A program made the position numbers and the translations under genes. Shown here piece by piece: positions 7,612 through 15,694 of a stretch of DNA of 33,442 nucleotides. Under the pieces are notes generated by a model, which did not search any database, was not told the DNA's origin, and saw nothing but the letters and a program-made list of their open reading frames with translations. The stretch comes from Clostridiaceae bacterium (GTDB lineage Bacteria > Bacillota > Clostridia > Acetivibrionales > Acetivibrionaceae). The stretch lies in contig JAAYPF010000080.1 in the NCBI GenBank assembly GCA_012519925.1, forward strand, positions 1-33,442, written 5' to 3'. Position 1 is the first letter of the stretch. Each line of letters starts with the position of its first letter.

Positions 7612-9011
7612 AGAGACAATGGAGAGTAGGCACATTATCAATGGGGTTGCTACTGGTGGCTCTTGGCATAATAATGTTGGTTTCACAGATATTAAATACC
7701 TCAGTAATTGAGCATATATTCAAGTGGTGGCCGGTTGTACTTATATTGATTGGAATAGAAATCCTGATCTATGTTTTTCTTTCAAAACAGGAAGAACCTA
7801 AAGTCAAATTTGATGTTTTCAGTATTATTATTATTTCAATTATAATGATAACAAGTGTTGGTTTTTATGCTGTAACAGGGCTTATATCATCGGGGAATGC
7901 TATTGTTTCAATAGATTCTATGTTTGACAATTATAGAAATGAGTCGAAATACACGATGAACTTTGAGGTTGATGCTACCGGTAGTAATTTAATAATTGAC
8001 AATTCTATGGGAGATGTTAGTGTTACGAAAGGCGAAGGGCAGAAGATAGAAGTTGAAGCAAATATAACAATAAAAAATAATGACGAGGAGTATGCTGCAA
8101 AAGTATCCGAATCCTTAGTTTCTATCAAAGAGGAAAAGGATATAAAAATTACCTCGAACTCTAAAAAGTATTCTAATAACGGTAAGATAGGAAGTATAAG
8201 AATTGATTATTCAGTGAAGGTTCCTGATACTGTGAAGGTTGAAGTGGACAACAAATTTGGAGATGTATCCCTCGTTGGACTTGCCCTATCGGGAAAGGTG
8301 CATAACGCAAATGGCAAGGTAACAATTGAAGCATTAGGTGGGGATCTAATTGTGGATAGTTTTTTTGGAGATGTTGATGTACGGGATATTAAGGGAGAAA
8401 CTGAGTTGTATTTAAAGAATGGTAATGTTGTTGCAAACAATTGCAGTAAAAATATCAAAATAGAAAACTCCTTTGGAGATATTGAGATAGATGGTATTGA
8501 AGGAATTGCTACAATAACAAGTACAAACGGTAAAACTAAGGGAAACGGTATAGATGGAAATGTAAGCGTTATAAGTAAGTTTGGAGATGTAATTCTATCT
8601 AATGTTTCAGGAAGCGTTGATGTGGATGGTGCAAATGGCAGTGTTGATATATCAACTGTCGGTAGGGATGTAAAGGTAAAGAATACATTTGGACAAACAA
8701 AAATATTAAATGTAAACAAAGGAATAACTTTAAATTCGAGCAATGGAGATATTACAGTTGAGACGGATAAAGTTATAACACAGGATGTAAATATAGAAAA
8801 CAAATTTGGCGATATCATCCTGAAGCTTCCTGCTGAACAGAACGGCTACTTTGATGCAAATACTAAATTCGGCAGTATAAGGAATGAATTTGGTCTTAAC
8901 GTCACGAAAGATATGAATAATGAATCAGTAAAAGGTACAGTAATGGACGATAAGATAAAGTTTAAGTTGAAAAGTGATAACGGTGGAATTGAGCTTGAGA
9001 AAATAAAGTAG
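7608..9011 (+). CDS. LiaF-like transmembrane region with DUF4097 beta-repeat (putative adhesin) domain
   Basis: A 467-aa protein starting at an ATGA overlap with the previous gene. Residues ~8-57 form the two-helix LiaI/LiaF-like membrane region (GLLLVALGIIMLV, then FKWWPVVLILIGIEIL). A third membrane helix lies at ~68-90. Residues ~125-465 are a repetitive DUF4097 domain. FGDV/FGDI turns recur about every 40 residues, alternating with NGxV/NGDI turns, as expected for a right-handed beta-solenoid. In Bacillus, DUF4097 protein YvlB is encoded in a SigW-controlled operon and LiaF tunes an envelope-stress sensor. I infer that this one senses or protects the envelope under the upstream ECF factor. 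A long terminator follows. Confidence 0.85.
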   Translation: MKRQWRVGTLSMGLLLVALGIIMLVSQILNTSVIEHIFKWWPVVLILIGIEILIYVFLSKQEEPKVKFDVFSIIIISIIMITSVGFYAVTGLISSGNAIVSIDSMFDNYRNESKYTMNFEVDATGSNLIIDNSMGDVSVTKGEGQKIEVEANITIKNNDEEYAAKVSESLVSIKEEKDIKITSNSKKYSNNGKIGSIRIDYSVKVPDTVKVEVDNKFGDVSLVGLALSGKVHNANGKVTIEALGGDLIVDSFFGDVDVRDIKGETELYLKNGNVVANNCSKNIKIENSFGDIEIDGIEGIATITSTNGKTKGNGIDGNVSVISKFGDVILSNVSGSVDVDGANGSVDISTVGRDVKVKNTFGQTKILNVNKGITLNSSNGDITVETDKVITQDVNIENKFGDIILKLPAEQNGYFDANTKFGSIRNEFGLNVTKDMNNESVKGTVMDDKIKFKLKSDNGGIELEKIK

Positions 9012-9107
9012 TAGTTAAAGATATAAGGGTATTGTATACGATCTAGATTTGTGTCACAAAAAAAGTTGGATTTGATAATACCTAATCGACAAACAAGGAA
9101 CATAGTG

Positions 9108-9172
9108 TAAAAACTTCTTATACTTGATATTTTATAGTGTTATGATTAAATATCAGTTGAGAAGTTTTTTGT
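9108..9172 (+). terminator. terminator of the sigma operon
   Basis: A two-tier stem pairs AAAACTTCT (9110-9118) with AGAAGTTTT (9160-9168), with inner arms TGATATTT (9125-9132) and AAATATCA (9148-9155). The 3' arm runs into TTTTTTG. The stretch 9012-9318 contains this and the promoter below but no credible gene. Confidence 0.75.
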
Positions 9173-9237
9173 TTAGTGTACTATAGAATTCAGATAACTA
9201 AAGCCATTGATAAAATGCTATGAAATGCCGATGTATA

Positions 9238-9246
9238 TGATATAAT
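9238..9246 (+). promoter_or_regulatory. extended -10 promoter for the HerA-like gene
   Basis: TGATATAAT is an extended -10 (TGnTATAAT), about 75 nt before the gene. No good -35 is seen at 16-18 nt, which fits an extended -10 promoter. Confidence 0.5.
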
Positions 9247-9318
9247 ATTTTTAATAAGGGTATTTATTCCCCAACAAATAAACTGTTCAACTAGAACAAT
9301 TTTATAGTATGAGGAGAG

Positions 9319-10830
9319 ATGAAAATGTACTGTGATAATAAAATCTGGATTGCAAAAGGAGAAAATTCCGTTTATCTTTTGCCTAGTAAGGCGAATAGAC
9401 ATGGACTTATAGCTGGAGCTACCGGCACTGGTAAAACTATAACTTTAAAGGTGCTAGCGGAGTCGTTTAGTGATTGTGGGGTTCCTGTTTTTCTTGCAGA
9501 TATAAAGGGTGACCTTGCAGGTCTCGCAGTTGAGGGAAGTGAAAATCTAAAGGTTGAGGAGAGAGTTGCAAACCTTGGAGTTGAGGGATTTAAATATAGT
9601 GCTTATCCGGTACGTTTTTGGGATATATTCGGTGAAGGTGGTCATCCTGTACGGACAACCGTTTCAGAGATGGGTGCTTTGATGTTGGCAAGGTTACTTG
9701 GGCTGAATGAGACCCAAACCGGTGTGCTGAGTATAATATTCCGTATTGCTGATGACAGAGGCTTATTATTGATAGATATGAAAGACCTTCGTGCTATGAT
9801 ACAATATGTGGGCGAGCATGCCAAAGAATTTACCCTAGAATACGGAACCATTTCCACCCAAAGTGTGGGGGCAATATTGAGAAATTTGATTTCCTTAGAG
9901 GATCAAGGAGCTGAATTGTTCTTCGGAGAGCCAGATCTTGACGTTAATGATTGGATTCAAACTAGTCCGGACGGACGTGGATACATAAATATATTACATA
10001 GTGTGCAGCTGTTTCATTCCCCAGCACTATATTCAACCTTCCTCTTGTGGATGCTTTCTGAATTATTTGAAACTCTTCCTGAGGTTGGAGATATGGAAAA
10101 GCCAAAAATGGTATTTTTCTTTGATGAGGCTCATTTACTATTTAAAGATGCTCCAAAGGTGTTGCTCCAAAAAATAGAGCAAGTGGTAAGATTGATTCGT
10201 TCTAAAGGCGTTGGAGTATATTTTGTAACTCAGAATCCTTCTGATTTACCCAATGAGATATTAGGTCAGTTGGGTAATCGTATCCAGCATGCACTGCGTG
10301 CATTTACACCTTCTGATCAGAAATATGTTAAAGCAGCGGCCCAGACTTTCAGAGCAAATCCTAAGTTTGATGTGGAGAAAGCTATCTCAGAGCTTTCAAC
10401 CGGAGAGGCATTGATATCGTGCCTTGATGAGAGTGGAAGTCCTAGTATAGTGGAACGTGCTTTTGTGTTGCCGCCTCAAAGTCAGATGGGTACTATTGAT
10501 GAGGCAGTTAGAAAACAGATTATGCTATCCTCAACTATGAGTGGGAAATATGATAGAATGATTGATAATCAATCGGCATATGAAATGCTTAAGTCTAAAC
10601 AAATGCAGGAACAAGCTGACCAAGAAATTAATACACAAAGGCAAAAGACTCAACAGTATAATTCTGCAAGGCGTGTAAATAGCAGTGGTTCTACAAAAAG
10701 GACAACTTCTAGCAGAAAATCGTCAAGCAAATCTCTACTTGAAAAAGCAGCTGGTTCTGCTGCTACTTCAATGGGGAGAGAGATTGGAAGAAGTTTAGTT
10801 CGGGGGATCTTAGGTTCACTGAAAAAATAG
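9319..10830 (+). CDS. HerA-like/DUF853 family ATPase
   Basis: A 503-aa P-loop ATPase of the FtsK/HerA superfamily, YjgR (DUF853) group. Walker A is GATGTGKT at 33-40. Walker B is MVFFFDEAH around 264-272. An arginine-rich sensor stretch [19 protein letters not shown] and the [19 protein letters not shown] start are characteristic of the family. After the ~400-residue core, the C-terminal ~110 residues are polar and Ser/Thr/Arg-rich, ending in a helical [19 protein letters not shown] tail. The family is widespread but its biochemical role is poorly defined; nucleic acid translocation is the default inference. GAGGAG precedes two candidate starts. The ATG at 9319 is very close to it (2-4 nt) and the ATG at 9325 has better spacing, so the protein may be 501 aa. 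The gene appears monocistronic. Confidence 0.88.
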   Translation: MKMYCDNKIWIAKGENSVYLLPSKANRHGLIAGATGTGKTITLKVLAESFSDCGVPVFLADIKGDLAGLAVEGSENLKVEERVANLGVEGFKYSAYPVRFWDIFGEGGHPVRTTVSEMGALMLARLLGLNETQTGVLSIIFRIADDRGLLLIDMKDLRAMIQYVGEHAKEFTLEYGTISTQSVGAILRNLISLEDQGAELFFGEPDLDVNDWIQTSPDGRGYINILHSVQLFHSPALYSTFLLWMLSELFETLPEVGDMEKPKMVFFFDEAHLLFKDAPKVLLQKIEQVVRLIRSKGVGVYFVTQNPSDLPNEILGQLGNRIQHALRAFTPSDQKYVKAAAQTFRANPKFDVEKAISELSTGEALISCLDESGSPSIVERAFVLPPQSQMGTIDEAVRKQIMLSSTMSGKYDRMIDNQSAYEMLKSKQMQEQADQEINTQRQKTQQYNSARRVNSSGSTKRTTSSRKSSSKSLLEKAAGSAATSMGREIGRSLVRGILGSLKK

Positions 10831-10880
10831 TTTGCTATATTTTCAACTTCAAAGGACTTTAAATTGCCCATAGTATTTAA

Positions 10881-10908
10881 TTTGAGTGACTTTATTAGCT
10901 GATATAGT
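10881..10908 (+). promoter_or_regulatory. possible promoter of the cyclase gene
   Basis: TTTGAG (10881-10886) and TATAGT (10903-10908) lie 16 nt apart, about 40 nt before the start codon. Both boxes are imperfect. Confidence 0.3.
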
Positions 10909-10946
10909 GTAGGTTACTAGTGAAATATGCTAAAAGGGAGTTTCAG

Positions 10947-11588
10947 ATGAGAATCAAAAGAATAATTGATATATCAGGTATTATTAGTGACAAGACTACA
11001 TTATGGCCTGGAGATGAAGGTGTTACTCGCAATAGAATTCTAAACATAGAAAATGGAGATAGCTGTAATTTATCAGTGTTGAATATGGGTGTACATATTT
11101 CTACTCATGTAGATGCACCTCTTCATTTTATTGAAGGAGGAGCAGATGTATCGGCTGTAAGTCTTAATAAATTTATTGGGTTTGCAAAGGTTTTTAGCCT
11201 TAATACAAGCAATAGCATTAAGGCTTCCGATTTATCAGGATTGGATATTAACAAAGGTGATATAGTATTACTTAAAACAATAAACAGCTTACTAGACATG
11301 ACTGGTGAATTCAATAAGGAGTTCGTATACCTTGATGAAGACGCAGCTAAGTTTCTTGTGGACCAAAAAATAGCTGCAGTAGGAATTGACTACTTGTCAG
11401 TGGAAAATTACTATGCGGATAATGCCATAACTCACAAATTGTTACTGCAAAATGATATTGGTATAATTGAAGGGTTGTGCCTTAGGGATGTGCCGGAAGG
11501 CGAATATTTTCTATCCTGTTTACCGCTAAAGTTAGAAGGAGTGGAAGCTTCCCCAGCTAGAGCTGTACTAGTAGAATTTGATTTGTAA
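10947..11588 (+). CDS. cyclase family protein (kynurenine formamidase-like metal-dependent hydrolase)
   Basis: A 213-aa member of the cyclase/KynB family. The metal-binding motif HxGTHxDxPxHF reads HISTHVDAPLHF, giving H50, H54 and D56 as likely zinc ligands and H60 as the base; the usual Gly is Ser. The N-terminal RIIDISGIISDKTTLWPGD and the C-terminal VEASPARAVLVE are also typical. Family members hydrolyse N-formylkynurenine or other amides and esters. No tryptophan-degradation gene is nearby, so the substrate is unknown and the kynB name is withheld. The ATG at 10947 is chosen for the GGGAG ~8 nt upstream; an earlier GTG at 10920 has none. No clear T-run terminator follows. Small hairpins lie at 11622-11642. 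Confidence 0.87.
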   Translation: MRIKRIIDISGIISDKTTLWPGDEGVTRNRILNIENGDSCNLSVLNMGVHISTHVDAPLHFIEGGADVSAVSLNKFIGFAKVFSLNTSNSIKASDLSGLDINKGDIVLLKTINSLLDMTGEFNKEFVYLDEDAAKFLVDQKIAAVGIDYLSVENYYADNAITHKLLLQNDIGIIEGLCLRDVPEGEYFLSCLPLKLEGVEASPARAVLVEFDL

Positions 11589-11659
11589 AAATTGTTTTTT
11601 CATAATATGCATTGCATGGCGGCGAGTAACCAATATACTCGCAAAGCCCTTCTAAACCC

Positions 11660-11735
11660 CACTAATTTCAGACTATCTACTACATCGCTTAAAGCGGTAC
11701 GTTAGCTCCCCGCTTTGAACTCTACTAAATTAGTG
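11660..11735. repeat. nested inverted repeats between cyclase and fmdB-type genes
   Basis: CACTAATTT (11660-11668) pairs with AAATTAGTG (11727-11735), and inside it AAAGCGG (11691-11697) pairs with CCGCTTT (11710-11716). The outer arm overlaps the stop codon of the minus-strand gene. It may act as a convergent terminator, although it lacks a long T-run. Confidence 0.4.
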
Positions 11736-11942
11736 ACAGCAACCTCCGCATTTATGAGCATTTGGACAGGAAGAAGCCTCTGAATTTCTAGATTTTGTTA
11801 TGTTTATATTTTTAAATATGGAACTTAGTTCGTTGCTCCCACATTTAGGACATTTGATTAATTTCTCGGTTTTTTCGCTCATTTTTGCCATTATATTAAA
11901 TTCGTTAGAGCATTTTTCGCATTTTAAATCATAAAAAGGCAT
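11730..11942 (-). CDS. FmdB-family zinc ribbon protein
   Basis: A 70-aa protein with the N-terminal FmdB/CxxC zinc ribbon. MPFYDLKCEKC is followed by KCPKCGS, giving two CxxC knuckles (C8/C11 and C31/C34). A second Cys/His-rich tail, SCPNAHKCGGCCH, could bind another metal. FmdB-type proteins are small and often regulatory, and their targets are mostly unknown. AGGAG lies about 8 nt upstream of the ATG at 11942. A good promoter lies just upstream, so the gene forms its own short transcript convergent with the cyclase gene. Confidence 0.87.
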   Translation of the reverse strand: MPFYDLKCEKCSNEFNIMAKMSEKTEKLIKCPKCGSNELSSIFKNINITKSRNSEASSCPNAHKCGGCCH

Positions 11943-11979
11943 ATAATCAACTCCTAGAAAATATTACTACACAGATGTA

Positions 11980-12008
11980 ATTATAAATGGTCTAAAGAAT
12001 TAATGCAA
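11980..12008 (-). promoter_or_regulatory. sigma-A promoter of the FmdB-type gene
   Basis: Reading on minus, TTGCAT (12008-12003), a 17-nt spacer, then TATAAT (11985-11980). This would give a leader of about 30 nt before the start at 11942. Confidence 0.65.
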
Positions 12009-12156
12009 GGTGCTGTGTACATCCCTAAGAAAAATATACCGCGGCACACCTAAATTGTGATGCCAGACCGTATATTTCATGCTTTGGAAATATTCAAAAT
12101 CCTGAATTCTGAGTTCTGAATTCTTCTTTTAAGCATTGATATAATTTGTGTGTGGC

Positions 12157-12185
12157 AAAAAAGTTTTCAAAAAACAAACTTTTTT
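12157..12185. terminator. terminator-like hairpin in gene-poor region
   Basis: AAAAAAGTTT (12157-12166) pairs with AAACTTTTTT (12176-12185) around a 9-nt loop, with A and T runs on both sides. No gene clearly ends at it, so it may be a relic. Confidence 0.4.
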
Positions 12186-12313
12186 AGAGGAATTATATAT
12201 ATACTAAAAAATCAACAATCATTTTACACTATACAATCTCCTAAATGCCATAATACCTATTCATACCAACAATTCAAGAATTTAAGTCAGAGCAAAGTCA
12301 ATTTCTTATAGTA

Positions 12314-12421
12314 CTAAGTTCATAGTATAGGAATTTGTATTTTGAAATTTCGCCCGAAGGGAGCTAAGTTCATAGTATAGGAATTTGCATTTTGAAAGTT
12401 CGCCCGAGGGGTGCTAAGTTC
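12314..12421. repeat. 50-bp tandem repeat, two full copies plus a partial third
   Basis: CTAAGTTCATAGTATAGGAA begins at 12314 and again at 12364, exactly 50 bp later. The first 8 or so bases recur at 12414. The two copies differ at only a few positions (for example GTATTTT against GCATTTT). There are no unique spacers, so this is a direct tandem repeat, not CRISPR. Part of the unit (TATAGGAATTTGCA) also forms a hairpin arm at 5529. Confidence 0.85.
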
Positions 12422-12963
12422 AAACAGCACAAGGAAACTCACAACAAAAAAGACTAGAGATTAGTAGAAGTAAAAGATTTGCACAAAAAATAGGAATAGT
12501 TAACCATAAAAATAAATAGACATTGATCATTTTTAATGATAAAATATAAGTGAATGCATTAAGTTGTGTTTTTTTAACGAAATCCGTAAAGGTTATTTTT
12601 TCAATTAATCACTCAATATTTTAATACATCAAAAAGCAATTCATTATCAAAAATCATAGATTCATAAGAGTTTTTATGAGCAATGCCTTACAGCTTCTGT
12701 GATGATTTTCCTCTTTATGTAACCTTAATTAAATATTAAATTTTGGCTATTTTCCCTTTAATCTTGAAGTTACCGTACTTAAATAGTAAAATTAGAAATA
12801 TATATTTACTATATTGAATTCAATTGACGTTTTACTTCAAGAACTTGAGTTCAATAGGCAACGGCACATGATTCCTCGAAAGTTATAGAGTGAGTTAAAA
12901 GTGTTTTTCGAGAAATATGTAAAATTGCGTTTTCACATATTTATTGTATAAGGGGAGACTAAA

Positions 12964-14079
12964 ATGGGTGACAAGAAGAGGATAATGGTTGTTTTTGGCG
13001 GACAGTCAACAGAGCATGAAGTGTCAAGATTATCAGCGACATCAATAATAAATAATATCGATAGAAGTAAATTTGATGTGAAGTTAGTAGGGATTACCAA
13101 AGAAGGAAGATGGATTCCTTACGATGGACCAGCGGAAAAGATTGCTTCCGGTGAATGGGAAGAAATTGCAGTAAAAGAAGTGATTAAAAGTATATCTGAT
13201 CAGGAAAACATTATTAATGCGATAGTAAGCCGGGGAGCTTCATCGGAAGCATTAATAGAAAACGAGAAAAGAGGACCTGTTGATGTGATTTTTCCGGTCC
13301 TTCATGGGTCCAAAGGTGAAGATGGCACAATTCAAGGTCTGTTTGAAATGGCAGGAATACCCTATGTTGGCTGTGGTGTTTTAGGTTCAGCTCTAGGAAT
13401 GGATAAAATATATGCAAAGATTGTGTTTGAAAAAGCAGGAATACCCCAAGCGGATTATTTATTCTTTACAAGAAAAGAAATTAAAGAAGATAGTGAACGT
13501 GCCGCACATTTGATTGAGCAAAAGTTTGAGTACCCGATATTTGTAAAGCCGTCAAATGCAGGGTCATCAGTAGGCGTATCAAAAGCTCATAACAGGAAAG
13601 AATTAATTGAGGCGTTGAATTTTGCAGCTCGCTATGATAGAAAGGTATTGATTGAAGAATTTGTTGATGGCAGAGAAGTGGAATGTGCAGTTTTAGGTAA
13701 TGATAATCCGATAGCATCTACAGTTGGAGAAATTTTGCCTAGTAATGAATTTTATGATTATAATGCGAAGTATATTGATGGATGTTCTAAAACAATTATA
13801 CCTGCAAATCTTCCTGAGGAAACTATATCAAAGATTAGGGAGTATGCAGTAAAGGCCTTTAAGGCGTTAGATTGTGCCGGTCTTTCGAGAGTGGACTTTT
13901 TTGTTCACAAGCAAAGTGGAGATATTTACATTAATGAAATAAATACTTTGCCAGGGTTTACCGATATCAGCATGTATCCCATGTTATGGGAGGCTTCGGG
14001 GATTTCTTACAGTGAACTGATTGAAAGATTAATTGACCTTGCAGTTGAAAGGCATAATGACAATATTAATGTTTTGTAG
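12964..14079 (+). CDS. ddl: D-alanine--D-alanine ligase
   Basis: A 371-aa ATP-grasp ligase that joins two D-alanines for the peptidoglycan stem peptide in the cytoplasm. The family motifs run in order: VVFGGQSTEHEVS at the N-terminus, VIFPVLHGSKGEDGTIQG, the central ATP-grasp segment PIFVKPSNAGSSVGVSK, and the C-terminal ARCxL-like block DCAGLSRVDFF then INEINTLPGFTDISMYP. The omega-loop reads EFYDYNAKY, whose tyrosine favours D-Ala-D-Ala over the D-Ala-D-Lac products of VanA-type enzymes. AGGGGAG sits 8 nt before the ATG. Length is typical. murI follows 167 nt later on the same strand, giving a cell-wall precursor pair, though the gap may hold a second promoter (TATAAT at 14140). Confidence 0.95.
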   Translation: MGDKKRIMVVFGGQSTEHEVSRLSATSIINNIDRSKFDVKLVGITKEGRWIPYDGPAEKIASGEWEEIAVKEVIKSISDQENIINAIVSRGASSEALIENEKRGPVDVIFPVLHGSKGEDGTIQGLFEMAGIPYVGCGVLGSALGMDKIYAKIVFEKAGIPQADYLFFTRKEIKEDSERAAHLIEQKFEYPIFVKPSNAGSSVGVSKAHNRKELIEALNFAARYDRKVLIEEFVDGREVECAVLGNDNPIASTVGEILPSNEFYDYNAKYIDGCSKTIIPANLPEETISKIREYAVKAFKALDCAGLSRVDFFVHKQSGDIYINEINTLPGFTDISMYPMLWEASGISYSELIERLIDLAVERHNDNINVL

Positions 14080-14246
14080 TCTGATTTGCATTTTTTTGCA
14101 TAGAATACAATGTTCCTATGTTTAGAAGTTTAAAGCTTATATAATAGGTTTTGTGACTAAAAATATTTTATATACATTTTTATGGTGGCTAAATTCGTAC
14201 AATTATGTTAAAAAAAGAGAAGAAATATTATTTTGGGGGAAATACT

Positions 14247-15053
14247 ATGGATAATAGACCTATTGGGGTTTTTGATTCTGGGATAGGAGGGCTCACAGTC
14301 CTTAAAGAAATAAATAGATTATTACCTCAGGAAAGTGTTGTATACTTTGGTGACAGCGGAAGAGCACCTTATGGGACAAAATCTGAAGATACTGTTATCA
14401 AATACACTTTTCAGGACATAAGATTTTTACAGAATCAGGACATAAAGATGATTGTTATTGCATGTAATACTGCAAGTGCATGTAGTTTGGACAGGGTGAA
14501 ACACAGTTTTGATTTTCCTATTGTGGAAGTGGTTGGACCTGGGTCAGGTGCTGCTGCAAAGTCAACAGTAAATAAAAAAGTAGGCGTAATTGGTACACCA
14601 GCAACAATTAGCAGTGGTGTTTATGAAAAGGCCATTACCAGAATTGATAGCAATATAGAGATATTTTCAAAGCCTTGTCCTATGTTTGTTCCACTAGTTG
14701 AAGAAGGCTGGTGGGAAAATGATATTGCTTTTAGAATTGCGGAGGAATATTTGCTTCCTCTAAAAGAATGTGGTATTGACACCTTAGTTTTAGGATGCAC
14801 CCATTACCCACTTTTGCAAAACACTATACAAAGAGTTATGGGTGACGAGGTTAAATTGGTAAATTCAGCTTTAGAAGTAGCTAAAGTAGTAAAGGAGGGG
14901 ATAGATGCTTATAATATGGAAAGAGATGAAAAAGTAAGTCCAGTATACAGGTATTATACCAGTGATAGTGTTGAGAAGTTTGAATCATTGGGCAATTCCA
15001 TTTTAAACAGTAAAATACATTCTGCTGAAAAAGTCGATATTGAAAGGTATTAG
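14247..15053 (+). CDS. murI: glutamate racemase
   Basis: A 268-aa cofactor-independent racemase that makes D-glutamate for peptidoglycan. The N-terminus PIGVFDSGIGGLTVLKEI carries D10 and S11. The catalytic cysteines are C73 in IACNTASA and C184 in LGCTHYPLL, and VYFGDSGRAPYG is also diagnostic. The ATG at 14247 is chosen because GGGGGA lies 6 nt upstream. An in-frame ATG at 14205 would add 14 lysine-rich residues without a binding site. The C-terminus (~30 residues after the core) is ordinary. It lies between ddl and the DUF1934 gene. Confidence 0.95.
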   Translation: MDNRPIGVFDSGIGGLTVLKEINRLLPQESVVYFGDSGRAPYGTKSEDTVIKYTFQDIRFLQNQDIKMIVIACNTASACSLDRVKHSFDFPIVEVVGPGSGAAAKSTVNKKVGVIGTPATISSGVYEKAITRIDSNIEIFSKPCPMFVPLVEEGWWENDIAFRIAEEYLLPLKECGIDTLVLGCTHYPLLQNTIQRVMGDEVKLVNSALEVAKVVKEGIDAYNMERDEKVSPVYRYYTSDSVEKFESLGNSILNSKIHSAEKVDIERY

Positions 15054-15073
15054 CACTATATACAAAAAACTTA

Positions 15074-15115
15074 TTTCTTAAAATATTGTTTTTTTAAGAA
15101 ATTCTTTAAAACAAT
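15074..15115 (+). terminator. alternative hairpins after murI
   Basis: TTTCTTAAAA (15074-15083) can pair with TTTTAAGAAA (15092-15101). A competing stem pairs ATTGTTTT (15085-15092) with AAAACAAT (15108-15115). The T-run lies inside the fold and not after it, so termination is uncertain. The mutually exclusive pairing could act as an attenuator. Confidence 0.35.
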
Positions 15116-15226
15116 ACTATGCAGCATAATCTATAAAGAGAAGATAATGTACATTTCTAAGCAGGAAAGTATTAAGTTACAAAGGACCGTTTTTCTGTCC
15201 TAACAAAAAAATGGAGGCGAAGCGAT

Positions 15227-15694
15227 ATGAATAAAAATGTTATAATTTCCGTAAAAGGGATTCAAACTTCCGCCAAAAAAGATACAAATACACTTGAACT
15301 TGTTACTGAGGGAAGATATTATAAAAAGGGAAGTACATATTATGTGACTTACAAAGAAAGTGAAGTTACAGGAATGGAGGGTACTACAACTACTTTGAAG
15401 ATTTCCAACGGTATTGTTACCTTGATGAGATTTGGCTCGGTAAACACTCAATTCATATTTGAGAAAGGCCAGAAGCATATGTCTTATTATGATACACAAT
15501 ACGGTACTTTTACGGTAGGTGTAATGACCCGTGCAGTAACAGTGGATGTGGATGATGAAGGCGGAGAAATAAGAGTTGATTATCAACTTGAAATAGATAA
15601 TAATAAGCAAGGTGGAAATGATTTTCATATGTTTATCAGGGAGGCAGGGCAAGTTAATGACGAATGTAGTGGAAGTGTTGAAGTACCAAATTAG
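15227..15694 (+). CDS. DUF1934 family protein (YwiB-like beta-barrel)
   Basis: A 155-aa cytoplasmic protein with the DUF1934 pattern: an N-terminal strand VIISVKGIQTS, then LVTEGRYYKKGSTYYVTYKESEVTGMEGTTTTLKI broken across strands, and the C-terminal MTRAVTVDVDDEGGEIRVDYQLEI. The fold is lipocalin-like, and B. subtilis YwiB is the best-known relative; function is unknown. GGAGG lies about 10 nt before the ATG. The gene overlaps the start of argS by 38 nt. The DUF1934-argS order is common in Firmicutes, suggesting translational coupling. Confidence 0.87.
   Translation: MNKNVIISVKGIQTSAKKDTNTLELVTEGRYYKKGSTYYVTYKESEVTGMEGTTTTLKISNGIVTLMRFGSVNTQFIFEKGQKHMSYYDTQYGTFTVGVMTRAVTVDVDDEGGEIRVDYQLEIDNNKQGGNDFHMFIREAGQVNDECSGSVEVPN

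Larger units (their letters stand above)
12009..12963. other. gene-poor region of about 950 bp
   Basis: No credible coding frame was found on either strand. It holds a terminator-like hairpin (12157-12185), the 50-bp tandem repeat (12314-12421), an AT-rich stretch, and a small hairpin AAATATGT/ACATATTT in the ddl leader (arms near 12914-12921 and 12934-12941). A partly palindromic GAATTCTGAGTTCTGAATTC run occurs near 12103-12122. Confidence 0.6.

Noticed and set aside
8207-8818. 203-codon minus frame
   Set aside because: It is antisense to the repetitive DUF4097 coding region. The openness comes from the repeat's codon pattern, and the composition is Ser/Thr/Pro-skewed.
12314-12421. CRISPR array
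   Set aside because: The copies abut with a constant 50-bp period and have no unique spacers. No cas gene is nearby.
13717-13780. Vancomycin-type D-Ala-D-Lac ligase
   Set aside because: The omega-loop reads EFYDYNAKY, the D-Ala-D-Ala form, and no van regulatory or vanHX genes are present.
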